Notes under the pieces: model-generated | The model's database searches: none | Told to the model about the DNA's origin: nothing | The model's input: only the letters and a program-made list of their open reading frames with translations | In this document: positions 28,393 to 36,745 of the stretch, one piece after another | How the letters are laid out: the number at the start of each line of letters is the position of its first letter | Numbering within the stretch: the stretch's first letter is position 1 | Made by a program: the position numbers and the translations under genes | Assembly: GCA_035048485.1 (NCBI GenBank) | Contig: CM068581.1 | Coordinates: 61,729,393-61,793,392 of the forward strand | DNA: 64,000 nt | From: Pteria penguin | Lineage: Eukaryota > Mollusca > Bivalvia > Pterioida > Pteriidae | Direction of reading: 5' to 3'

Positions 28393-28831
28393 GGTCAAAG
28401 CATAGTAATTCCATTTCCCATAGGGTCCCATGTTAAATTACCGAACTTCCAGCAAGATTTACACAACATCCTACATTTTAGCTATATATAATCCACATAT
28501 CAAAATGTTTGTCAGACCCTCCTCTATCAGAATTTTAACAGTTTACCATAGGTTATCCACCTTAATTTCGAGAAAATCATGCTGGAAGGGGGATACCCCC
28601 GAAAATTGGCCAAAATTCAAATGTAAACAACCACCCCTTTTTAGGGCATTAAATTTTTACACTAGCGAAATGAGATAAAAATTCATGATTTTACAGCAGA
28701 ATCAATCTTTATTTATACATAGATCAACTAATTTCATCCAATCACAGCTCCTAATACATTGAAATAGTAGTCCCTCTCTCCCTACACCACATCAGCCAAT
28801 CACGGCTCTCGTTAATTACCTTTCTTTGACC
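28393..28831. mobile_element. MITE-like 439-bp module, last copy in array
   Basis: This final module is not followed by a spacer. The array stops exactly at CTTTGACC and is followed by AGGTCAATCG instead of the TATAGAGG seen after all interior copies. Its length matches the first module exactly (439 bp). Confidence 0.7.
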
Positions 28832-28835
28832 AGGT
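28832..28835. other. Candidate right target-site duplication (AGGT)
   Basis: AGGT directly follows the terminal CTTTGACC and matches 2406-2409 at the opposite end of the array. Confidence 0.5.
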
Positions 28836-29152
28836 CAATCGAATCACCGAACATTGTTTTTAGCAGTGTAAACACTAAAACTCGCAACGTATTAAATCAT
28901 ATCCGGTGCCATACTCGCAGATAAAATGTGAAAGGCAGAATTATGATCATAGATCTAGAATCTAAATACATTTCGTGTATTTCAAAAGACATTCATATGG
29001 ATTCATATTATTTTCCTTTACGACAAATTTCGACATTCTTATGCGCTGCCGGGTTTGAGTTCGACAATTAATCGAGTTTGTCCTTGAAGTATACAATTTG
29101 CTTTTGCCTAATTTTACTAATTAAATGTGTAAATCAAAGAAAAATTACTTAC

Positions 29153-29180
29153 CACAAGTCTGTCTTTTCTTTGGAGGCAT
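29153..29180 (-). other. Possible minus-strand first coding exon with GTAAGT donor
   Basis: On the minus strand an ATG in good context opens MPPKKRQTC and runs directly into a perfect GTAAGT donor (ACTTAC at 29147-29152 on the plus strand). A basic start followed by a donor is typical of a short first exon. If real, the gene would run leftward and the whole satellite would lie in its intron. No downstream exon is recognisable in 1-2409, so this stays weak. Confidence 0.2.
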
Positions 29181-29569
29181 TCTGGAATTTTCTCACGTCT
29201 TGTAGTATCTGGTATTTTGTTTAAACTGACATCAGTTGTATATTTACAGGTGTTTTTATTCATTATGAAGCCGTTTTACCGAAGCCACACATATAACATG
29301 TTATTTAAAAATTACATTCCTGTTAAAGGGCTTCATATAGCAAATAAACAGCTAGTGACATGTACATGTTAACATATAACAAATGAAATTACCGGACACA
29401 CATGTTGTAAGGCAGTCATGAATGAGTACATTGAAACTAGCAATTGATTTTGTGTATCATTATTATTATTTTAGATCATTTTATTCATTTATTTATTTGT
29501 TAACTTAATTAATATATTTATTTATTTCCTTCATGCGTTAAATTTGCCGACATTCATGTTAGGCAAGGG

Positions 29570-29745
29570 AACGTGGCTGTCGAGCGCGTGAACGCGGCAG
29601 TCAAGCGCGTTAACGCGGTCTTGAAATCAAGTTCACGTGGAAATCTGCGTTAACGCAGACGCGTGTGCTCAGCAGTCCTAAGCGCACGAGAAAAGCAAAC
29701 TTCACGTTAACGCGACGTTCACATAATGTTATGTTAGGACTGCAC
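29570..29745. repeat. CpG-rich palindrome cluster
   Basis: GCG(T)TAACGC-type words recur (AGCGCGTTAACGCGG, CTGCGTTAACGCAG, CACGTTAACGCG). The second is a perfect 14-bp palindrome. GCAGTCCTAA near 29673 and TTAGGACTGC near 29734 form a wider inverted repeat. Base composition differs sharply from the AT-rich surroundings. The function is unknown; it may be the remains of a fold-back element. Confidence 0.5.
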
Positions 29746-29963
29746 CCATCTGTAGTATAAAGAAGCAATAGCATATTAGACCCGTTGAGCCAGGTAGACA
29801 CCACACGCTGTTAATAAAGGAATGTCACTATACGTATATGGAAAGTTAATAACAATTGGAAAATTAAAATCGTCATGTTTGTCATAAAATGAAGAGCTAT
29901 ATATAAAACGCAGCACCTGGATTCTGTTGTATCTATAACTTAGAGTTCATCAAAAATAAAAAA

Positions 29964-29977
29964 AAAATACGAAAGTA
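29964..29977. repeat. 14-bp target repeat, copy 1
   Basis: AAAATACGAAAGTA precedes the SINE. Identical copies lie at 30240-30253 and 30578-30591. Confidence 0.85.
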
Positions 29978-29978
29978 A

Positions 29979-30239
29979 GCCGGCGTGGCCTAGTGGTATC
30001 GCGCTCGCCTCATGATCGGGAGGCCGGGGTTAGAGACCGGCTCTGGTCATGAAGGTGTCCTGTCTTTCGGATGAGACAGTAAAAACCGAGGCCCCTTGTC
30101 AAGGTAGGCGTGGCACGTTAAAGATCCCTCACTGCTTCGGGTGGGTCCGTAGCAAAGGTCAAAATTTGTATGCCCCGCATCAGACAGATGCCGTCGCAAT
30201 ATACGTGAAATATTCATGGTGACGTTAACAAAATTCAAT
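29979..30239 (+). mobile_element. tRNA-headed SINE (full length, with target duplication)
   Basis: The head GCCGGCGTGGCCTAGTGGTA carries a box A (TGGCCTAGTGG, 29986-29996) and a mutated box B. Next comes the block TTTCGGATGAGACAGTAAAA, a core shared by many metazoan SINEs, then GCACGTTAAAGATCCCTCAC and GGTCAAAATTTGTATGCCCC, and an A-rich end. A near-identical element lies at 45633-45905. Exact 14-bp repeats flank it, so it inserted by target-primed retrotransposition. I cannot say whether the core is of the V, Deu or Meta type. Confidence 0.85.
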
Positions 30240-30253
30240 AAAATACGAAAGTA
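30240..30253. repeat. 14-bp target repeat, copy 2
   Basis: This is the second perfect AAAATACGAAAGTA, shared by the SINE on its left and the unidentified segment on its right. Confidence 0.85.
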
Positions 30254-30577
30254 GCTGGTGTCAAGTGACTATGGCACTATCAACAATGTGCCACAGTGGA
30301 CATTGACGGACCCCTAAAATTCAGAGGCGAGACCAGCTGCCCGGGAGAAGTGAGCGTCTCCTATTTGGCTAGCCACACCACCATGAATGCCCTTACATAC
30401 AGACGAAACAAATATAATTCAGCACTTAAATACATGAATGTGAACCAACACTGTGTAGAACGTGCCGTTGCCACATAACATCAGGAAAAAAAATTATAAT
30501 AACACTTAAGTCAAACCATACGCGTAGAATTTTTTACGAGTTTCACACTGCAAAGGGAATATGTGTTACGTTAATGT
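30254..30577. mobile_element. Unidentified 324-bp segment between target repeats
   Basis: The segment lies between copies 2 and 3 of the same 14-bp repeat, so it behaves like an independent insertion at the same target. It has no poly-A tail and no obvious box A/B pair. It contains a 60-codon plus-strand frame (30296-30478) with no domain I recognise. It could be an unknown retroposed sequence. Confidence 0.4.
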
Positions 30578-30591
30578 AAAATACGAAAGTA
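30578..30591. repeat. 14-bp target repeat, copy 3
   Basis: Third perfect AAAATACGAAAGTA. Confidence 0.85.
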
Positions 30592-32180
30592 ACAACTCGA
30601 AGTTAAAGATACAAATAAATCAATGTCAAGATATACTGCGTGTACATATGTATCAAAAATTTTATTATATAGACAATACAGCATCAATATATCTGAATAT
30701 TTAATCGAACGTTTTGCTATTTTGTTATTTGGGTTGACTCAGAAGAGTTAAAATAAATTCAGTTTCGCAAGAATAAAGGCCAATAATTGTGTACAATACG
30801 TACCCATAGGAATACCGATGATTTGTTTGAAATTTTGGTCACTGAATACGACATATATTGTCAATCAAATAGCCCAGCATGTTCATATTTTACTTTCAGA
30901 GTACTTAAATTTCGAATCACTGTCAATTTTTATAAAATATGTGTCCAGAGACCCCAACACGGTCTATTTATATCTTTGTGAAAAAGTAGTTAAACTTATG
31001 CTAAAGAGTCTGTCGTTTTCTTTATAATGAGGACTGCTGTGTAAATGGTAGAAAAGTAAAGACTTACAAGTTTTCTACATGTAAAAGGTCTTCTTAGTTG
31101 TTCAATATTCAAATATAATTGATATCTATAATAAAGGAGATAATATCCTAGAACTTCTAAAGCTTCTTCTTAACTGATGATGGTATTATTATAGCAGAGG
31201 CCACAAATTTAGAAAACATGTTTAGAAAATAAGGTTGAAAATATTCAAATAATATGAATAACTCTTCCAAACTAGAGCATGTTTGTAAACCATATGCCTC
31301 CGCTGTGGTTTTATTTCATCACAGCAATAAGGGAAATGAAGCTTTCCAAACTAATGTTTTCGTCATGAATTTCATGTGCTATAACTCTTATAAATATTAA
31401 CAACAGTGACCTTGCCTTTTAAGAAATTGACCTACATATTTATATGCATTCTTTTCTTTTGATAAGATTTTAAATTGCCTCCATGTAAAATAACTTGACT
31501 TGTGAAATATGATCAAAATCTGATGAGCAGTTAAATGATATATATATATGAAAGTCACATGGAAACCAATATTTTTAAGTCTTTTCAGATGTGACCTTGA
31601 CTTTTGGACCCCAAAATCAACAGGGGTTTCCTCTCTTGATAAGGAAGCATATATCTAAATTTGATTTGAATATGATGAAAGGTAATTGAGTAATCATCCG
31701 AAAGCCAAAAGTGTGACGGGAGGACGGACAAAGCAAACCCTAAATATACCCTGCCAGACCTGGCGGGGACATAAAAAGGTCAATCATAACAAAATTTGAT
31801 CTGTAATACATTGATACAAGGCTACATACCAAATTTCAAGTCAATAACGTTAATGATGGTAAAAAACACTGCCCGGAAAACCACAGCATCTAAGACAATC
31901 AGAGGAAGTGGTGGGGACTGAACAGCTGCAGAGACTTGAATCTAATAAGTTCTGTCAATTCTACTCACAAAACACTTCTGTAAAAGACCCCGTGTAACAA
32001 ATCCTTTCCTTTAATTGTTTTGATGCCCTCAACTAAATTTCGCCCAAGAAAATATATTTCTTGAGCTTATGCAGACTACTAAGTATGAATGGTTGATTGA
32101 AAATAATGGACAACTACCCCAGTTGTGTTGTGAAACTAGTTATTCCAGATAATATCACTTTTTCAATGGTTTGAAATGTA
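30592..32180. other. Non-genic DNA with degraded dispersed repeats
   Basis: No coding potential is recognised. At about 31640-31775 the sequence has the form of a common molluscan repeat end (AAAGTGTGACGGGAGGACGG, then an imperfect hairpin CCCTGCCAG/CTGGCGGGG and GACATAAAAA). Similar degraded material extends to about 31870. Confidence 0.45.
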
Positions 32181-32215
32181 TGTGATCTGTGCCCGTCGTT
32201 CCATGTACTAGCAGG

Positions 32216-32425
32216 TATGTAATTTAGGGGCCAATGCGACCCGGAATTGATTCCTATTGTGGTATGTGAGATGATGGGGCTGTCACCAGCCTGGCTTCGT
32301 GGGCTTTCTCCGGGAAATCTGGTTTACTTCCACACAAACGACACCCTTACGCCACGATCCGTGCCAACGACAAAAATTTATATAAGTTGTTAACTAGTTT
32401 CGTAATCGTAGTAAAATAAACAAAG
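32216..32425 (+). mobile_element. SINE-like repeat splitting the minisatellite of unit A
   Basis: The words GTGGGCTTTCTCCGGGAAAT, CACGATCCGTGCCAACGA and TTTATATAAGTTGT resemble the 3' portion of a widespread molluscan SINE-like repeat (CTCCGGGTACTCCGGTTT type). It interrupts the 40-bp minisatellite in unit A and is absent from the same place in unit B. Confidence 0.45.
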
Positions 32426-32645
32426 TTTAGCTTTATGTGATTTGTGCCTGTCAATTCATATACTAACAGGTATGTGATTTATGCCTGTCATTCCATGTAC
32501 TAACATGGAGGTGCTTTGTGCTTGTCATTCCATGTACTAGCAGTTATGTGATTTGAGCCTGTCATTCCATGTACTAGCAGGTATGTGATTTGTTCCTAGC
32601 ACTACATGGACTAACAGGTATGCGAATTGTGCCTGTCACCCCATC
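32426..32645. repeat. ~40-bp minisatellite upstream of unit A gene
   Basis: About five imperfect copies of TATGTGATTTGTGCCTGTC followed by CATTCCATGTACTAGCAGG. A further unit sits left of the SINE-like insertion near 32178-32218. The same minisatellite opens unit B at 48236. Confidence 0.85.
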
Positions 32646-32744
32646 TATTAGATGCAATGAAACAGTTTCTATCAGCAAAGAGTTTCCACACAATATGAAT
32701 GTGGGCTAAACCTGGTGGCGATGAAGTACGAGCCCGACTGTTTC

Positions 32745-32949
32745 AATAGAAATTAATACACAATATCCGTATCGTGAATGCTCCTTTGGAGAGCAAAGGA
32801 ATGTTGTGATACGTCTATTTTATCGATTTGCTTATTCTCTTACACACATAGGACATTCATATATAATCTACTTCCTGTAAAACGTACTAAAGTATCAAGG
32901 AAGTTTTTCACAGATCCTAGAGGATATATTTCAGAAGAAGGCTTTTGTG
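32745..32949 (+). other. Candidate 5'UTR exon of the unit A otopetrin-like gene
   Basis: This stretch is conserved in unit B and ends in CTTTTGTG|GTAAGG, a good splice donor. It pairs with the TTCTTTGCAG acceptor at 33691-33700, 14 bases before the start codon, giving a 751-bp intron. The left edge is the start of conserved non-minisatellite sequence, not a mapped transcription start. An 84-codon frame across it is not kept intact in unit B, so it is probably untranslated. Confidence 0.35.
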
Positions 32950-33119
32950 GTAAGGTACGTAATTGTATTATTATTCCAAAATATGATCATTATAAGAATC
33001 GTGAAAGGTTTTCGCAGAAGATCTGTATTTAGTCTGTTTATCCTTATTTAAACACAACACAAAAATTTGAAATAGATGTTTTGTGATCAAGATTAATGTC
33101 TTAAATGAATTGGACTAAT

Positions 33120-33690
33120 TTTATTATTATATGTGTCTTTGACTATATTTACATTAGCGTAACTATGATTGACAACACCATGTATAGTGCTAGTTCTGTT
33201 CGTGTCTTTGACTATATTTACATTAGCGTACCAATGATTTACCGCGCGGTGTATAGTGCTAATATCTGTTTTTACACGTGCTTTTTACATTATTTACATT
33301 AGCGTAGCCATTATTTACCCTGCCGTGTATAGTGATTATTCTGTTCTTGTATGTTTAAATTATCTTAACCGTGATTTACCGCACTATGAATAGTGAGGAG
33401 GATGGTAATTCTAACATTGTTTACATTAGCGTAGTCATGATTTACTATAACGTGTGTTGTGCTAATTTTGTCCTGATCGTGTTCTTGGCTATACAATAGC
33501 GCAGTCATGATATACCGAGACGTTTATATTGCTAATTCTCTTCTTATATGTTTACATTAGCGTATCCATGATTTACCGCACCGTGTATAGTAATAATTCT
33601 GTTAATATATGAGTCTTTGAGTATATTAAACGCATCGTGTATAGTTATGAGAGTATTTGACTATTTTTAACTTAGCGTATTCATATTATT
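33120..33690. repeat. ~70-bp minisatellite in the 5' intron of unit A
   Basis: Roughly eight imperfect copies built on ACATTAGCGTAGCCATGATT followed by TACCGCACCGTGTATAGTG and TAATTCTGTTCTTATATG. The array runs to within a few bases of the 3' splice site. In unit B the same array is split at 49012/51606 by an insertion. Confidence 0.85.
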
Positions 33691-33714
33691 GTTCTTTGCA
33701 GATCAGAGTTGAAT
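33691..33714 (+). promoter_or_regulatory. 3' splice acceptor and leader of the unit A CDS
   Basis: TTCTTTGCAG ends at 33700 after a pyrimidine-rich stretch, followed by the 14-base leader ATCAGAGTTGAAT before ATG. The identical arrangement at 51815-51837 in unit B supports a real exon boundary. Confidence 0.5.
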
Positions 33715-35325
33715 ATGGCATCGTTCTTCAAATCGGTTATAGTGTTTCCATTGACTGCTGGTAAATCTATGTCTAGAAATGAACAAACTGATCAAATGGA
33801 TGGCAACATTTCATCTACTGTGCTGGCGTCTTTTCTTGTGTGCATCTTTCTCGCCATCACCCTCGTGTTTGGTGTGATATCCAGAGAATATGCTGAACCA
33901 AGCAATTTTCTTTGGGCGTTTTATTTCGTCAACCACGTTATCAGTTTCCTATGTACCATTATATTAAGTGTTCTTTTCTATAGGAAACGTACCTTACTGC
34001 GACCTAAAATTGATTACTCAGTTGGAGTAAAGATTGTTTTCCTCTGGATATTCGGCTTAGGTTACTTGCTGAAGAAGGCAGTAAATATTGCTATAAATGC
34101 AGATTGTATAGGAGAAACAGAGCATCCGAGTTTGTTACCCGGAGAAAATGAATTAAGTATATGTTCTGCTGTAATTGACATCATTTTTATCGCTTCTGAA
34201 ATTGGTTTTATATCGTATTTTGCGAAATTTAAAGTAGCTTCTTCAAAATTCACAAACTATGCCATGTATGTCATCCTCTCTGGGAACTTTATCGAATGGA
34301 TGAAGACGGTGATGAAAGAAATGATACCAATGAATCATAATGATACATCGGTATTCTTTAATACTTGTTATTCTACATCTGATCTAAGAAAATATGAACG
34401 GCAGAATTTGTATCCTCTGGTCCTTCCAGCGGAGACGGAATATTATTTGCTGGCTGCTTTACTCCTGCTGGGAATGATGTCGATAACAGGAGAAAGGACC
34501 TCTGTAAACGAGACTGCTGACATGCAAGAAGACGTTCACCTACAGAATAATGACGGTTACGACAGTGAATTATGTGAAAGGGAGACTTCTATACTTCTAG
34601 GTGATATAAGGGAATCCAGGACTACTCTGATTAGGCCTCGACCGATGTCCTTTTATGTGTCCATCGTTGCAGGATTTGCTATCTCAATTCCTCTATTTAT
34701 CGTTACACTGATTAAAACTCGGGCAACTGCGACAGACATTTTTCTACCTATTGTGGCCTATCGGTCAGTGGAAGGAGTATTGAATGTTTCTTTATTAATA
34801 ATGGTCTTCCTCGCTTTTCATGCTTTACGAACACAATGCACAGAAAGTAAACAAATTCCTATAACGTCTGGCCAACAGCTTCTGATTTTCAGTAATTGTG
34901 GTCTTGGCGTATTCCGAACGTTCAACATCGTTGCATTCTTCCTAAGTGATCTGCCCCATTCAACATTGGATGACTTTGTCTTTTTAAGGCATTTTGTAGT
35001 TCTACTAAATTCATTTTTTCAGACCATTTTGATCATCCTTGCTAGTCGATATGTTAATCGTCCCGGTCGAAATAAGGTTTCAGTCATTAGGATCGAAAAT
35101 TGTTTCGTGATACTGCACATTTGGAACTTTATGTTATGGTTTGTCTCTATTTTTACCATGAAGAATTTGCTCTTAACTTTGGAGGATGAAAACAAAGTCT
35201 TCGGACACAAAATATGGAGCTTGGTTATTCGTATCATATGGCCTTTAAACATTTTCTATTGTTTTCATTCATCCACAGAACTATATGGCCTTTTCAAATG
35301 TTTCGACGGTCGCACCAAAACATGA
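33715..35325 (+). CDS. Otopetrin-like proton channel, copy A
   Basis: Encodes 536 aa in one uninterrupted exon, TGA at 35323-35325. The family forms proton-selective channels in the plasma membrane that respond to acid, with 12 membrane segments in two six-helix halves. Hydrophobic segments appear at about residues 36-56, 65-87, 103-125 and so on, in a 6 + 6 pattern. A polar loop (about 260-305) carries the sequence that differs most from copy B. Recognition rests on YPLVLPAETEYYLLAALLLL (sixth segment), LNSFFQTILII (tenth) and WPLNIFYCFHSSTELYGLF (last), which match the family pattern of a final helix with PL.IFY.FHS. The usual Arg before FHS is Cys here and in copy B. The start is the ATG, not the in-frame TTG six bases earlier, and a 3' splice site lies 14 bases upstream. 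It is one of a tandem pair. Which otopetrin subgroup it belongs to cannot be told from sequence alone. Confidence 0.82.
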   Translation: MASFFKSVIVFPLTAGKSMSRNEQTDQMDGNISSTVLASFLVCIFLAITLVFGVISREYAEPSNFLWAFYFVNHVISFLCTIILSVLFYRKRTLLRPKIDYSVGVKIVFLWIFGLGYLLKKAVNIAINADCIGETEHPSLLPGENELSICSAVIDIIFIASEIGFISYFAKFKVASSKFTNYAMYVILSGNFIEWMKTVMKEMIPMNHNDTSVFFNTCYSTSDLRKYERQNLYPLVLPAETEYYLLAALLLLGMMSITGERTSVNETADMQEDVHLQNNDGYDSELCERETSILLGDIRESRTTLIRPRPMSFYVSIVAGFAISIPLFIVTLIKTRATATDIFLPIVAYRSVEGVLNVSLLIMVFLAFHALRTQCTESKQIPITSGQQLLIFSNCGLGVFRTFNIVAFFLSDLPHSTLDDFVFLRHFVVLLNSFFQTILIILASRYVNRPGRNKVSVIRIENCFVILHIWNFMLWFVSIFTMKNLLLTLEDENKVFGHKIWSLVIRIIWPLNIFYCFHSSTELYGLFKCFDGRTKT

Positions 35326-35393
35326 CATAATGGAAGGTTTTAATCCCAAATATAAATAGAATTTTCGGTGTTCTTTTAATTCATTTACAGATG

Positions 35394-36670
35394 GATATAA
35401 CTTACATTTTTATACGCCCGTCCTTGTTGGCAGGATACAGACCAAACATTTGGGCTGAGACTGTGAAATTTTGTACACTTACTCCTTATGCCAAGACAAA
35501 GACGTCTATTGTTTATCAAGGTCAAAGGTCAAGGTCGTTGTACTACTTGGCAGGAACGATCTTGATCAAACCGTTGGAGCTAAGACGGTCTCACTCGGTA
35601 CCTTTACTCTTTATTCCACGACAGAAAAGCCTAACGTTATTCAAGGTCAGAGGTGAAAGTCGTAGTACTGCTTCAGGCAGGATGCAGATCAAACCGTTGG
35701 GGATAGTGTACCTTTACGCTTTATGCCAAGACAAAGACGCCTATTGTTTTTCTATTGTATAGCTCCATGGTGACTTCTGCCACATTACTGAGCCAGTAAC
35801 TCCTCTTTTTTCTTTCATAGTCAGAGTCCAAAGATCAAGATCGAAGAACTACTTGGTAGGAAACCCTTGTAGGTATGATACAGATCAAACAGTTGGGATT
35901 AAGACTATCAAAGATAGTACACCTACTCCTCATGCCAAGATAAAGACGAATATTGCTTTTCAATGTCACAGGTCAAGATCGTAGTACCACTTGGTAGGAA
36001 ACCTTGATGGCAGGATACAGATCAAACTGTTGGGGATAGTGTACCTTTACGCCTTATGCGAAGACCTGGACGCCTATTGTTTTTCATAGTCAGAGATCAA
36101 GATCGAAGAACTATTTAGTAGGAAACCCTTGTAGGTTTGATACATATCAAACCGTTGGTACTGAGACTGTCAAACTTCTTATCCTCACTAGACGCCTATT
36201 TGTTTTTAAGGACAAAGGTGAAGGTCGTAGTACTACTTGATAAGAAAGCCGTGTAGGCATGATACAGATGAACCCGTTTAGGCTAGGACTGTCAAACTTG
36301 GTATACTTACTCCTCATGCCAAGACAAAGACGCTTATTGTTCTTCAAGGTCAGAGATCAATGGTCAAGATGGTAGTACTACTTGGTAGGAAGCCCTTGCA
36401 GACAAGATACAGATCAAAGCGTCGGGGCGAGGACTGTGAAACTTGGTACAATTACTCCTCATGCAAAGACAAAGACGTCTATTGTTTTTCAAGGTCAAGG
36501 ATGTAGTAGTACTTGGTAGGAAACACTTCTAGACAGGATACATCCCAAACTGTTAGGGCTGGGACTGTCAATCTTATACATTTATTTCTCATGCCAAGAC
36601 AAAGACGGTTGTTGGTTTTTCAGTCAAAGGTGAAGGTCGTAGTATTGCTTTGTTAGAATTCCTTGTAGGC
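35394..36670. repeat. 120-150-bp repeat array downstream of copy A, with AGGTCA direct repeats
   Basis: About eight irregular copies, recognised by CAGGATACAGATCAAACCGT, then AAGACTGTCAAACTTGGTAC, CCAAGACAAAGACGCC and TTCAAGGTCAAAGGTCAAGG. The last block includes a perfect AGGTCA-A-AGGTCA at 35519-35531 (the DR1 arrangement bound by RXR-type nuclear receptors) and a one-mismatch version at 35644-35656. The matching array follows copy B at 53478-54745. No gene is seen in it. Confidence 0.85.
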
Positions 36671-36745
36671 AGCATAATCCTTAGATATATAACATGTAAA
36701 TATCATTGCATTATAATTATTTTATCCTTAGATATGTAACATGTA
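36668..36745. repeat. Unexpanded 50-bp repeat in unit A
   Basis: About one and a half copies of the TAACATGTAAATATCATTGC / TTATCCTTAGATATG unit. The same unit is expanded to about eleven copies in unit B (55195-55755). Confidence 0.7.

Larger units (their letters stand above)
2410..28831. repeat. 1.3-kb satellite array, about 20.3 monomers
   Basis: Monomers start at about 2410, 3708, 5006, 6301, 7602, 8900, 10200, 11500, 12801, 14101, 15400, 16698, 18000, 19301, 20598, 21899, 23199, 24499, 25798, 27095 and 28393. All are head to tail with a period of 1295-1302 bp. The last copy is only the 439-bp module. Most copies differ by single-base homopolymer indels, and a few carry short clusters of substitutions. 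Each monomer holds CCAATCACAGCTC and CCAATCACGGCTC about 60 bp apart, a TATATATAA word, and long A/T tracts. There is no credible gene: the recurrent 82-codon frame is a by-product of identity. I do not recognise the satellite, and its copy number in the genome may differ from this assembly. Confidence 0.97.
28836..29963. other. Non-genic flank right of the satellite
   Basis: This is AT-rich sequence with no convincing gene. It contains a possible minus-strand first exon at 29153-29180 and a GC-rich palindromic island at 29570-29745, both listed separately. Confidence 0.5.

Noticed and set aside
2410..28831. CRISPR-like regular repeats
   Set aside because: The period is 1.3 kb, the spacer is the same in each unit, and the organism is clearly eukaryotic.
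2410..28831. Centromeric satellite
   Set aside because: A long homogeneous array fits many locations. Nothing in the sequence shows centromere function, and genes lie within 5 kb.
29979..30052. tRNA gene at the SINE head (also at 45633)
   Set aside because: The tRNA-like head is followed by the SINE core and tail and flanked by target duplications. Box B of the first copy is mutated.
33105..33302. A 65-codon frame with repeated FDYIYISV
   Set aside because: It is the intronic minisatellite read in frame; it is not maintained in unit B.
33709..33714. TTG as the start codon of the channel CDS (also at 51832)
   Set aside because: An in-frame ATG follows six bases later; non-ATG starts are rare in animals and nothing favours one here.
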